Part shown: positions 47,013 through 55,274 of the stretch, one piece after another | How the letters are laid out: the number at the start of each line of letters is the position of its first letter | Position numbering within the stretch: the stretch's first letter is position 1 | From: Bacteroides helcogenes P 36-108 | GTDB taxonomy: Bacteria; Bacteroidota; Bacteroidia; Bacteroidales; Bacteroidaceae | NCBI RefSeq assembly: GCF_000186225.1 | Contig: NC_014933.1 | Span: 3,224,001-3,288,000, forward strand | Direction of reading: 5' to 3' | Length of the DNA stretch: 64,000 nt | Program-made: the position numbers and the translations under genes | Notes under the pieces: generated by a model | Databases searched by the model: none | Seen by the model: the letters and a program-made list of their open reading frames with translations, nothing else | What the model was told of the DNA's origin: nothing

Positions 47013-47020
47013 CAAAGATA
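47013..47020 (-). promoter_or_regulatory. -7 promoter element of the antiporter gene (and perhaps fbp)
   Basis: TATCTTTG followed by C on the minus strand, 28 bases before the ATG at 46984. It lies in the short gap after the phosphate transporter gene. Confidence 0.5.
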
Positions 47021-47037
47021 GAAAGTATCTGCGGATA

Positions 47038-48054
47038 TCACAAGAAAAAGGAGACAATGAAATAAACTCCCGCCGCCAACAATCCACTGACCGGAATAGT
47101 CAGTATCCAAGCTGTCATCAAACTTTTCGTCACTCCCCAGCGCACAGCCGAAAGCCGTTTGGTAGCTCCTACTCCGATAATAGCTCCTGTAATGGTGTGT
47201 GTCGTACTCACCGGAATCTTCAGATATTCCGTGATATATAAAGTAAATGCGCCGGCTGTCTCCGCTATCACTCCTTCCAACGGGGTCACTTTGGTTATTT
47301 TAGTTCCCATCGTCTTCACAATCTTCCACCCTCCGGACATCGTGCCTAATGAAATGGCTGTGAAACAAGAGAATGCCACCCAGTCAGGCAAATCATTGAT
47401 ACTGTTTATTCCCATACCCAAACCTTGAGAATGCCCCGCTATCATAGCAGCGGCAATGATTCCCATCACTTTTTGGGAATCATTCAGGCCATGCCCAATG
47501 CTAAACAAAGCCGAAGAAACAAGCTGCAACCTCTTGAACCATACATCAGCAGTATGAGGATGTGTACGCTTACAGATGTAAAGCACCAGCAAGGTAAATC
47601 CGAAGGCAATGACCATACCTATCAATGGAGCAAGAAAAATGAAAACGGCAATCTTCAGAATGATATTAAGCTGAATGGCTTCAAAGCCATGAACCATAAT
47701 TGCTGCCCCGGCAAAACCTCCGATAAGTGTATGCGAAGAAGAAGAAGGGATACCCTTCCACCATGTAAACAGATTCCAGGTAATGGCAGCAATCACACCC
47801 GAAAGAATAATAGGCAATGTGATGTATTGCTCCACTACCGTTTTCGAAACAGTATTAGCTATGCCAAAGCCTCCGATGATGCATTTAGCTATGAAAAATG
47901 CTACAAAATTAAAGAATGCAGCCCATATCACTGCTTGAAAGGGGGTCAGTACCTTGGTAGATACAATGGTTGCTATCGAATTCGCAGCATCATGAAAGCC
48001 ATTGATATAATCAAATATCAAAGCCAATATAATGATTATCACTAATAATTCCAT
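47038..48054 (-). CDS. pit: Inorganic phosphate transporter, PiT family
   Basis: Cation-coupled phosphate importer of the inner membrane, 338 residues with about ten spans. It has the two inverted PiT signatures: DYINGFHDAANSIATIVST (near 16) and GHGLNDSQKVMGIIAAAM (near 188). It follows the DUF47 gene by 14 bases; the pair is the usual Pit/DUF47 phosphate unit. Confidence 0.93.
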   Translation of the reverse strand: MELLVIIIILALIFDYINGFHDAANSIATIVSTKVLTPFQAVIWAAFFNFVAFFIAKCIIGGFGIANTVSKTVVEQYITLPIILSGVIAAITWNLFTWWKGIPSSSSHTLIGGFAGAAIMVHGFEAIQLNIILKIAVFIFLAPLIGMVIAFGFTLLVLYICKRTHPHTADVWFKRLQLVSSALFSIGHGLNDSQKVMGIIAAAMIAGHSQGLGMGINSINDLPDWVAFSCFTAISLGTMSGGWKIVKTMGTKITKVTPLEGVIAETAGAFTLYITEYLKIPVSTTHTITGAIIGVGATKRLSAVRWGVTKSLMTAWILTIPVSGLLAAGVYFIVSFFL

Positions 48055-48068
48055 GTGTCCTACCCGAT

Positions 48069-48716
48069 TTATGCATATTTTACAATCAAACTTCTCAATA
48101 TCTTGCCCACATGCTCCGCAGCATCAGTCGTTTTTTCAAGTTCATGCACAATCTCCTTGGCTTTAATAAGCTCTATGCAATCTTTTTCTTCTTCAAAAAG
48201 TTTAGTGATAAAGAATTCATAGATATCATCCGCCCGGTTCTCTATATCATGCATTTTCAAACAATATCCGCGTAAAGCCCCTGGCGTCTTCCGGAAAGTT
48301 TCAAGCTCATCCATAGCCCTGACAATATACTCTGCCTCCTGCTGAATCATACGGCTCAGCTCTTTTCCACTTCCGGAGACAGAATGTGGATTATAAATCG
48401 TAATGCGCTTTGCACAACTGTTTATTCCATCAATCACATCATCTATGCTCGAAGCAAGAGCATGAATATCCTCACGGTCAAAAGGGGTAATAAAAGTAGT
48501 ACCAAGTTCATCCAGAATCAAGTGGGCAAGCTTATCTCCTTCACGTTCCATATCCTTGATACGCCTGTAATAATCGGCTCTTTCTTCTGGCAGGTCATGT
48601 TCCAGACTTTCTACCAAAACAACCGATGAGGCAAGCAATATTTCAGACAACTGTTTCAATAAAGGAAAAAACTTAGGTTCTTTGGGAGTAAACCGACTAA
48701 AAAAAGAATTCTTCAT
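48069..48716 (-). CDS. DUF47 family PhoU-like protein
   Basis: Cytoplasmic all-helical protein of 215 residues that partners PiT transporters and is thought to adjust phosphate uptake. I start at 48716 (MKNSFFSRFTPKEPKFF), though an ATG four codons upstream is possible. ExxxxD-type metal-binding helices are visible (REGDKLAHLILDEL; DREDIHALASSIDDVID). Encoded directly before pit in one operon. Confidence 0.9.
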   Translation of the reverse strand: MKNSFFSRFTPKEPKFFPLLKQLSEILLASSVVLVESLEHDLPEERADYYRRIKDMEREGDKLAHLILDELGTTFITPFDREDIHALASSIDDVIDGINSCAKRITIYNPHSVSGSGKELSRMIQQEAEYIVRAMDELETFRKTPGALRGYCLKMHDIENRADDIYEFFITKLFEEEKDCIELIKAKEIVHELEKTTDAAEHVGKILRSLIVKYA

Positions 48717-48759
48717 AAATGTATGCATTTTAAGTTAATGTATGCATTTTAAGTTATTG

Positions 48760-49404
48760 TTATTTGTTTACAGTATGCAATAGAGCACGAATCACTTCTA
48801 TTAAAGCAGGCAGTGCAGACACCACTATGATAGCAACTACCAGCAACTTCAAATTGTCCTGAACAAATGGAAGATCACCAAAGAAATATCCAGCATAGCA
48901 GAAAAAAGCAATCCAAAGCCCTCCACCTATCAGATTGTACAACATGAAATTAGAATAGTGCATCTTGCCCATTCCAGCCACAAACGGAGCAAATGTGCGG
49001 ACGACAGGCACAAAACGTGCGATAACAATTGTTTTGCCACCATATTTTTTATAAAACTCATGTGTCTTCTCAAGATGACTTTGCTTGAATACTTTAGAAC
49101 TGGGATTGCTGAACAAGCTATTTCCCAGAAAATGTCCCGCCATGTAATTACAGGAATCTCCCAATACGGCCGCTGCAAACAGAATAACAACCAAGACATT
49201 GATTTCGAGAGGCATATTTGGTAATGCCGCAATAGTTCCTGCCACAAAAAGCAAAGAATCTCCCGGAAGGAAAGGTGTGATTACCAACCCGGTTTCACAG
49301 AATATAATCAAAAACAGAATGACATAAGTCCAAGTATTATATTCTTGCACAATACCGATCATATACTGATCGATATGGAGAATAAAATCCAACAGAAAAT
49401 CCAT
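48760..49404 (-). CDS. DedA family membrane protein
   Basis: 214-residue inner-membrane protein of the DedA/SNARE-associated (VTT) family, linked to lipid flipping (undecaprenyl phosphate or phospholipid recycling). Motifs [15 protein letters not shown] (near 44) and [20 protein letters not shown] (near 130) include the conserved acidic and arginine residues. About four to five membrane segments. It lies 43 bases upstream of the DUF47-pit pair on the same strand. Confidence 0.92.
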   Translation of the reverse strand: MDFLLDFILHIDQYMIGIVQEYNTWTYVILFLIIFCETGLVITPFLPGDSLLFVAGTIAALPNMPLEINVLVVILFAAAVLGDSCNYMAGHFLGNSLFSNPSSKVFKQSHLEKTHEFYKKYGGKTIVIARFVPVVRTFAPFVAGMGKMHYSNFMLYNLIGGGLWIAFFCYAGYFFGDLPFVQDNLKLLVVAIIVVSALPALIEVIRALLHTVNK

Positions 49405-49491
49405 TATATATTATTTATCAGTGATTTAAATAGAGATAAAAGCATTCGCGAAAAGACAGGAGTCTTTCCGAGAAAAAAGGAAAATATGAAA

Positions 49492-49899
49492 TTAGATAAG
49501 AATACGCCTCAGTGTATAGACGTAATATCGGCAAGAAAACTTGAAAGAATTTATAGTAAAAGGAAAAGAGGGTGTTTTGTCTTCGGGAAGCAGAATCTTC
49601 AAACATTTCACAAATCTGATAGCATTGAAAGCCGCATTATTTCTCAATATTTTCGTAGGGGCGATACAATGAAACGAAAATAAATTCCCAATATTGGCAT
49701 TCTCCGCTTTACAGCTATAATATCCGCTATGCACTCCATCCCGGTGCTTGAAGTCTGTTTTTGACAAAGAGTGCAAATGCTCGAAGCTATATTGTGCACC
49801 TATGGCATGTGGCATCTTATATTCCTTCATGTCATCGGAAGTTGATACTACCGATATAAGGAATATACCTAACAATATATAAAAGATATACTTCACCAT
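49492..49899 (-). CDS. Hypothetical small exported protein
   Basis: 135 residues, not recognised. A hydrophobic leader (YIFYILLGIFLISVVS) is followed by a polar middle and a Lys/Phe-rich end with three or four cysteines. An exact -7 box lies 8 bases upstream, supporting expression. The last 50 residues look like chance sequence, so the original reading frame may be shifted or truncated. It stands alone between dedA and an amidase pseudogene. Confidence 0.4.
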   Translation of the reverse strand: MVKYIFYILLGIFLISVVSTSDDMKEYKMPHAIGAQYSFEHLHSLSKTDFKHRDGVHSGYYSCKAENANIGNLFSFHCIAPTKILRNNAAFNAIRFVKCLKILLPEDKTPSFPFTINSFKFSCRYYVYTLRRILI

Positions 49900-49907
49900 A
49901 GCAGCGA

Positions 49908-49915
49908 CAAAGATA
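49908..49915 (-). promoter_or_regulatory. -7 promoter element of the small exported protein gene
   Basis: TATCTTTG on the minus strand, 8 bases before the ATG at 49899, predicting a near-leaderless mRNA. Confidence 0.45.
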
Positions 49916-49975
49916 GAAAGTATTTTTTAAGAGAAGAATGCATTAAAGATTTATTTTAATGATCATCTCCCCAAC

Positions 49976-50388
49976 TTACAGATAAACCGGATTCGACGGT
50001 ATTGGTTTCGGTTCTATCTCTCTTTTATGATTAAGTCCGGCTGAGGTCATAATAACTACAAAAACAGGAATGGGGATAGTCTCTCAGCAACAACATCACA
50101 AGTACCCGCAGAGAATGTTTTCGGAAAGCAGTACACGTATCGGCAGCGCGCCCATATTTGTCCAAGCCTCCTTCATAACAGATACCGATGCTGTTTGCAT
50201 TGTAACCACGGGCATGCGCATCGAGCTTTTCTACTGATCTCAAAGACTTTATATCCCCATTCTTGCGGATATAGAAGTGGTAACCTGCACCGGAGGACCC
50301 GGCGCAGGTGGTCTGTTGTCAGGTCGTGTTCCGTATAGCAACGATCACAACGGATTGCGGAACAATGGACAACATTAAGAAGACTCAT
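49976..50388 (-). pseudogene. Frameshifted N-acetylmuramoyl-L-alanine amidase (Amidase_2)
   Basis: Reads MSLLNVVHCSAIRCD from 50388, then after a shift near 50300 continues GAGYHFYIRKNGDIKSLR and GYNANSIGICYEGGLDKYG. It ends DYPHS...YYDLSRT, stop at 50031; a further piece (NHKREIEP) lies beyond that stop. The order HCSA, GYHF, NxxSIGICYEGG, DLS matches the phage-type peptidoglycan amidases common in Bacteroides mobile and conjugative regions. About 30 residues after VVHCSA are missing, and the end is broken by a stop. It should not make an active enzyme. Confidence 0.7.
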
Positions 50389-50401
50389 ACAAATAAAAGT
50401 A

Positions 50402-51349
50402 ATGACTATATTTTTCCAAAAAACATCGTCCGCCATTCCCGCACGGCTTTGCCTGCTGTTCGCGCTTATCCTTCTGCATGTCTCTTGCGTGCGTGAGAAC
50501 ACAGAAGACTGCGTGCAGTACGCCATCAAGGTAAAGGTAGTGGACGTTGAAGGGAACAACCTTGTTACAAGTGAAGTGTTGCAAAAAACGGACGTCTATC
50601 TGTTCGGTAAAAGAGGCTTCATACGCATGATCCCCGTCGGGATATCTACGGACTATCTATTCGGGCACGGGAAAAGCGAAAAGCTCACGCTCGTGGCGTG
50701 GGGTAATGCCAAGGCCGACACTCTGATAACACCGGAAATAGCCGTAGGCACTTCACTAAAGGAGGCAAAGCTGACTGTGAAACAATATGCCGACAGAACG
50801 CACCTGCCCATGACCGACCTCTTCTATGACCACAAAGAGCTGGACGGAACCACCCATAAAGTGGATGACGCCTCTGCTGTCCAGACACGCAGCATGCGGG
50901 AGGAAAGTATTACTCTAACCATGGAACGCGTGGCGGCTGGCGTAAGCATACACACACACAATCTGGCCGAATGCTATCCGTACGGAAAAAATGAACTGGA
51001 GGGAGGTGGGAGGCGGTGTCTTATGCTGCGCGGTTCCGGAAGCGAGATAAACTTTGCCGGAGAAGTGCGGGAGGAAGCCCAATATTCGCCTTCCGTCATT
51101 ACTGACAAGGCCGGAAACCTGCATACCCAGTCCTTTCGCATCATTCCAGGCAATGGACACATCGAGATAGACATTTATGCAGCCAACGGGCGGAAGCTGT
51201 GCACCGTGACCGAGGACAACAACTTCAAGCCACTATATGCCCCTCCGGGCAGGCAGACGAACATAGACATTGACTTCCGCAATATCCATCCCTCGGTAAA
51301 AATAACAGTGTTACCGTGGGGAGATGTTCGGCAAGACATCGAAATGTAG
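50402..51349 (+). CDS. FimB/Mfa2-family fimbrial anchor lipoprotein
   Basis: 315 residues. Signal with the basic part far in (residues 14-15), then LCLLFALILLHVSC (Cys29). The mature part has the FimB/Mfa2 layout: an early TDVYLFGKRGFI strand (near 62), LVAWGNAK (near 98), VDDASAVQTRS (near 152) and a second beta domain ending VKITVLPW. Such proteins anchor or limit the length of fimbriae on the outer membrane. The first codon choice is uncertain, as an internal Met would remove the signal. The fimbrillin/FISUMP gene follows after 56 bases. Confidence 0.82.
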   Translation: MTIFFQKTSSAIPARLCLLFALILLHVSCVRENTEDCVQYAIKVKVVDVEGNNLVTSEVLQKTDVYLFGKRGFIRMIPVGISTDYLFGHGKSEKLTLVAWGNAKADTLITPEIAVGTSLKEAKLTVKQYADRTHLPMTDLFYDHKELDGTTHKVDDASAVQTRSMREESITLTMERVAAGVSIHTHNLAECYPYGKNELEGGGRRCLMLRGSGSEINFAGEVREEAQYSPSVITDKAGNLHTQSFRIIPGNGHIEIDIYAANGRKLCTVTEDNNFKPLYAPPGRQTNIDIDFRNIHPSVKITVLPWGDVRQDIEM

Positions 51350-51405
51350 GAGAAAAAGAAGTTTGGAAAATGAAGAATAGAAAATAATAAGCAAATAAGG
51401 GAATT

Positions 51406-53133
51406 ATGCCAACTTTTTTAAAAATTATGCTGTTATCAGCATCCGCTTCTTTAATTTCCTGTATGCAAGAGTATGATGTGCCTGAAGAGCCCTATGAGGA
51501 GAAACCAGCCATCTTACGTTTGCATGTAGAAAACAGAAATCAGACGGATGCCGCAACACGCACCATGAATGAGAATGTCATTAATGACCTGCATATTCTT
51601 ATATACAACAGCAACGGCGAACTGATCGGACAAAAATATACCACGGGAAGCACTGCTACGGTGAATACCCGCAGCACCACTGGCTGCACCATATATGCCA
51701 TAGCCAATACGGGAAACTCCGACCTATTCAACCACTATGACATCCATTCGGAGAACTACCTGAAAAAACTGACCCGTTCAATATCTTCGTGGAATGAGCT
51801 GACGGAGGGAAACACTCTGCCCATGACGGGAAGCAAGACAAACGTGACGATTGCCGCAGGAACAAGCACTCTGTCCGGTGGACTGACGGTGACCCGCATG
51901 ACGGCAAAAGTGACACTGAATGTGACTGTTGCACCCGGCTTCGGAATCACCATCGACAATTACCGCATTTACGGGATTCCCCGGAAAGCGTACTACGTTC
52001 TGCGTCCTCTGGACACTGAAACAAGCACTTCGGATACACAAACCAGCCGTGCGGGTGATGCCGTAAGGCCTGCCATCCCTGTGGACTGGACAAATAGTGG
52101 GGTTCTTACCCCATCTTCCGCCACAAACACAAGAATCACATTCCACATGTTCGAGAACCGGCCGGGGATAAATTCTTCCATTACCGACCAGAAAGACAAG
52201 GGAAAGGCAAAGGTTCCCGGAATCCCAGCCGATTCCGCCGCCTACGTGGTGATCAACGGCAAAGCACTCGGTTACAAAAAATTGTCTTGGAAAATATACC
52301 TCGGCGCCACCAACACCGCCAACTTCAACATCAAGCGCAACTGTGCCTACACTTACAATATAGTACTGAAGCCCACCACCACCGACACGCGAGTAATATA
52401 CGAAAAAAGCGGTACGGTATGGGCAGGCAGTAATATCTATTGGGATGGCAGCAAGCTGACGTTCGACGAAACAGTGTCCGGGAACTCGGACCTGAAGCAA
52501 GGGGTATTCTTCAAATGGGGATCACTGATTGGCATAATAACGACAGGCGATATTTCATGCTTTATCCCCACCTACAACGCCACTTCTCCCACAAGCAGTA
52601 CATGGACCCTAAAGACATACAACTACGATAACATCTATTGCTTTAAGGACGAAAATTTGGCCAGCACTAATGACCGAGGAAATACCTATCTTAACGACAA
52701 TGCCCGCAACACCGATGCCTTTTATCAGGCCTACAAGGGAGACATTTGTAAGTATCTGAGCAAGACCGGTGCTGTGGCGGGCAATTGGCGCATGCCCACC
52801 TCGAAAGAATTCGGAGAGGGTAACCAATATACCCACAGTGGAAATTTCAATAACGCTCCTCCTACAAACAACGAAGGAACCGCCTTGATAACAAGTAGTT
52901 ATTGGACTTACATTTCCGATGGCAGTATTGTACGCTTTCCCGCGTCTGGCTATCGGGGTATTTATAGTGGAAATTTGAAGCTCCCCGGCCCAGAAGGCTT
53001 CTATTGGAGCAGTAGCACGGGGATTATTAACGCATGGCGCATGGACTTTCTTCAACCGTCAATCGGCGGTGTGTTCGCTCGCTGCTATTATCGGCATGAC
53101 GCATTCGTGGTGCGGTGTGTATGGGATTATTAG
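51406..53133 (+). CDS. Fimbrillin-type lipoprotein with C-terminal FISUMP domain
   Basis: 575 residues. Lipoprotein signal ends SLISC (Cys19). Residues about 35-330 are a two-domain fimbrillin-like beta structure (RLHVENRNQTDAATRTMNE; LHILIYNSNGELIG; TVTRMTAKVTLNVTV). Residues about 345-575 form a FISUMP lectin-like domain: KTGAVAGNWRMPTSKEF, FPASGYRG, GFYWSSSTGI and VVRCVWDY at the end. It could be the tip or stalk adhesin of fimbriae anchored by the FimB/Mfa2-type protein before it. A second, partial FISUMP end follows immediately downstream. Confidence 0.82.
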   Translation: MPTFLKIMLLSASASLISCMQEYDVPEEPYEEKPAILRLHVENRNQTDAATRTMNENVINDLHILIYNSNGELIGQKYTTGSTATVNTRSTTGCTIYAIANTGNSDLFNHYDIHSENYLKKLTRSISSWNELTEGNTLPMTGSKTNVTIAAGTSTLSGGLTVTRMTAKVTLNVTVAPGFGITIDNYRIYGIPRKAYYVLRPLDTETSTSDTQTSRAGDAVRPAIPVDWTNSGVLTPSSATNTRITFHMFENRPGINSSITDQKDKGKAKVPGIPADSAAYVVINGKALGYKKLSWKIYLGATNTANFNIKRNCAYTYNIVLKPTTTDTRVIYEKSGTVWAGSNIYWDGSKLTFDETVSGNSDLKQGVFFKWGSLIGIITTGDISCFIPTYNATSPTSSTWTLKTYNYDNIYCFKDENLASTNDRGNTYLNDNARNTDAFYQAYKGDICKYLSKTGAVAGNWRMPTSKEFGEGNQYTHSGNFNNAPPTNNEGTALITSSYWTYISDGSIVRFPASGYRGIYSGNLKLPGPEGFYWSSSTGIINAWRMDFLQPSIGGVFARCYYRHDAFVVRCVWDY

Positions 53134-53143
53134 ATCAGAGTAA

Positions 53144-53308
53144 AGGTGTCGGTACATTAAGCCAGTTGGTACAAGCAGTCTCTACTGGAGCAGTAGTGCG
53201 AGTACTGATATACAAAAAGCGTACTATATGGCTTTTACACATTCTACCGTAACCAGATCACCAACCCTGCGAAAACATGCATTCACAGTGCGGTGTGTCC
53301 GAATGTAA
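53144..53308 (+). pseudogene. Orphan C-terminal FISUMP fragment
   Basis: An open stretch reads IKPVGTSSLYWSSSAS, then KAYYMAF and HAFTVRCVRM before its stop at 53306-53308. This parallels the last 45 residues of the gene just upstream (FYWSSSTG ... AFVVRCV). It has no start codon of its own and lacks the rest of the domain. It is either the relic of a duplicated fimbrial gene or a silent donor end. It differs from the intact copy at most non-core positions. Confidence 0.65.
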
Positions 53309-53375
53309 ACTGTCTGCTTTTTATTAGACGCTCTACAATAAGAATACTTTGCTGAAAAGTGTAACAAAGCAGAAA

Positions 53376-53435
53376 ATGAGAAAAACAAAAAAGCGATTAT
53401 CTTTTTAACAGATAACCGCTTCTTGTTTTTCTCAT
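53376..53435 (-). terminator. Terminator of the tRNA Ser-Lys-Glu cluster
   Basis: Arms ATGAGAAAAACAA... (53376-53402) and ...TTGTTTTTCTCAT (53410-53435) pair over about 25 bases with two or three mismatches. The loop lies around TTTTAAC. On the minus strand the hairpin begins directly after the CCA end of tRNA-Glu. Confidence 0.7.
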
Positions 53436-53510
53436 TGGTAGTGGGTACGGGAATCGAACCCGTATGTCATGCGTGAGAGGCATGTATCCTAACCATTAGA
53501 TGAACCCACC
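53436..53510 (-). tRNA. tRNA-Glu (CTC)
   Basis: 75 bases including an encoded CCA. Cloverleaf: acceptor GGTGGGT/ACCCACT with a G-U first pair, and a T arm with GTTCGATTC. The anticodon loop is C-T-CTC-A-C on a CATGC/GCATG stem, so the anticodon is CTC (Glu, codon GAG). Confidence 0.9.
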
Positions 53511-53523
53511 ATCGCATTCTTTG

Positions 53524-53596
53524 TACACCCTCAGGGATTCGAACCCTGGACCCACTGATTAAGAGTCAGTTGCTCTACCAACTGAGCTAAGAGTGC
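53524..53596 (-). tRNA. tRNA-Lys (CTT)
   Basis: 73 bases without CCA. D arm AGCTCAGTTGGTAGAGC and T arm CAGGGTTCGAATCCCTG are canonical. The anticodon loop CTCTTAA on an ACTGA/TCAGT stem gives CTT (Lys, codon AAG). Confidence 0.93.
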
Positions 53597-53602
53597 AACT
53601 TG

Positions 53603-53689
53603 CGGAAGCTGGGGGATTCGAACCCCCGGTACGGTTACCCGTACGTCAGTTTAGCAAACTGGTGGTTTCAGCCACTCACCCAAACTTCC
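53603..53689 (-). tRNA. tRNA-Ser (GCT)
   Basis: 87 bases with the long variable arm of type II tRNAs (TACGGGTAACCGTA stem-loop). The anticodon stem CAGTT/AACTG encloses TTGCTAA-type loop sequence with anticodon GCT (Ser, codons AGC/AGT). Acceptor GGAAGTT/AGCTTCC, discriminator G. First in the tRNA transcript. Confidence 0.93.
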
Positions 53690-53887
53690 TTTTTGTAACC
53701 AGCATTTCTTCTCAAATGCGGTGCAAATGTATGGCAAACTTTTGGACTGTGCAAATCTTTCTATAATATTTTTTTCAGTGTTTTTCGTCAAATGAAGATA
53801 ACACATTAACACTCAAAACATAATAGAGAAAAAAAATACAAGTTATTTATTTGACTTATATCAACCATTCTTCCCCATCCTTTTCCG

Positions 53888-53895
53888 TAACTTTG
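53888..53895 (+). promoter_or_regulatory. -7 promoter element of the MATE gene
   Basis: TAACTTTG followed by CAC, 17 bases before the ATG at 53913 and 32 before the alternative ATG at 53928. Confidence 0.55.
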
Positions 53896-53912
53896 CACGA
53901 CTTTTATATAGT

Positions 53913-55274
53913 ATGCTCATACAGAAAATGATACAACAAGAAAGCTTAAAAAAACAGCTTACCAAGCTCGCTGCTCCTATTTTTATTGAAACTCTGCTCA
54001 TCATGATGCTCGGTGCTGTAGATACCATCATGCTCAGCCGTCACTCAGACAACAGTGTTGCTGCTGTAGGGGTAGTCAACCAGATTGTCATGCTGACATT
54101 TCTTGTTTTCGAAGTCATCAATCTTGGAACATCCGTTCTTTGTTCTCAATACCTCGGCGCCAGACTACACAAAAAAGTGGTACAGGTGGTAGGTGTATCC
54201 ATAATCGTAAATATGGTGATAGGTGCTATCGTAAGTCTTTTCCTGTTTTCTTGTGCCCGCCCCATTCTTCATCTTATGGGATTGACTCCCGAACTAATGA
54301 AGGACGGAATGGACTATATGCGCATTGTAGGAGCTTTTGCATTCTTTCAAGCATTGTCGCTCACGCTTTCTGCCTCATTGCGCAGTGCCAACAAAGCTAT
54401 CTATCCTATGCTGGTGACAGTAGTAGTCAATATACTCAATATCATTGGCAACTACTCATTGATTTTCGGACGTTTCGGTTTCCCTGAACTGGGGGTTGAA
54501 GGCGCTGCCATCTCTACCGCATTCAGCCGTGGCATATCTATGATCATATTATTCATTATTTTATTTCGCAAGCACATTCACCGTTTTCCTTTGGCATATT
54601 TTCGCCCATTCCCGTGGATGGAACTGAAAAACCTGATGAAAGTAGGACTTCCTTCTGCCGGAGAACAATTGTCATATAGCTCTTCACAAGTAGTCATCAC
54701 TTTTTTCATCAATATGTTAGGAGTAGAAGCACTTGCCACACGTACCTATTGCGTCAATATTATTATGTTTGCCTATCTGTTTAGCATCTCTATGGCACAG
54801 GGAGGCGCCATTTGCATCGGCCATCTCATCGGCGAGAAAAAACCTCACGCCGCTTTTCTGATGGGTAAGTATGTCATGAAGAAGTCAGTAATGATCACCC
54901 TCCTGCTCTCTTGCATTATTGCCGCTTTCGGGAACAGTCTTTTCGGCTGGCTTACTTCCAATCCCGAAATCATCCGCATGGGAACCACTATACTGATAAT
55001 AGATGTGCTTCTGGAAATCGGCCGTCCCATCAATATTTTCGCGACAAATGCCCTTCGTGCAGCAGGCGATGTCAATTATCCCTTCTATGTAGGTCTGATA
55101 GTGATGTGGAGCATTGCTGTGGGCTTGGGCTATCTTTTCGGCATTCCCTTCGGCTGGGGCATTTGCGGCATGTGGATAGCCTTCCTACTGGACGAAAACA
55201 TACGTGGATTCATTTTTGTCCGTCGTTGGAACAGCATGAAATGGGCAAACAAGAGTTTCGTGCCACAATCTTAG
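53913..55274 (+). CDS. MATE family multidrug/Na+ antiporter
   Basis: 453-residue inner-membrane exporter with twelve expected spans and the MATE start LTKLAAPIFIETLLIMMLGAVD. The two halves are pseudo-symmetric (second half from about residue 240, KVGLPSAGEQLSYSSSQ). NorM/DinF-like proteins expel cationic drugs in exchange for Na+ or H+. The start may be Met1 or Met6 (MIQQES). Its last 65 bases overlap the end of menE on the opposite strand. Confidence 0.9.
   Translation: MLIQKMIQQESLKKQLTKLAAPIFIETLLIMMLGAVDTIMLSRHSDNSVAAVGVVNQIVMLTFLVFEVINLGTSVLCSQYLGARLHKKVVQVVGVSIIVNMVIGAIVSLFLFSCARPILHLMGLTPELMKDGMDYMRIVGAFAFFQALSLTLSASLRSANKAIYPMLVTVVVNILNIIGNYSLIFGRFGFPELGVEGAAISTAFSRGISMIILFIILFRKHIHRFPLAYFRPFPWMELKNLMKVGLPSAGEQLSYSSSQVVITFFINMLGVEALATRTYCVNIIMFAYLFSISMAQGGAICIGHLIGEKKPHAAFLMGKYVMKKSVMITLLLSCIIAAFGNSLFGWLTSNPEIIRMGTTILIIDVLLEIGRPINIFATNALRAAGDVNYPFYVGLIVMWSIAVGLGYLFGIPFGWGICGMWIAFLLDENIRGFIFVRRWNSMKWANKSFVPQS

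Noticed and set aside
49492..49700. Firm call that the end of the 135-residue protein is coding
   Set aside because: The last part has no recognisable pattern; kept only as a low-confidence part of the gene.
53376..53510. tRNA-Glu end as attachment site for the fimbrial locus
   Set aside because: No second copy of the tRNA 3' end is found near 49-50 kb, and no integrase is present.
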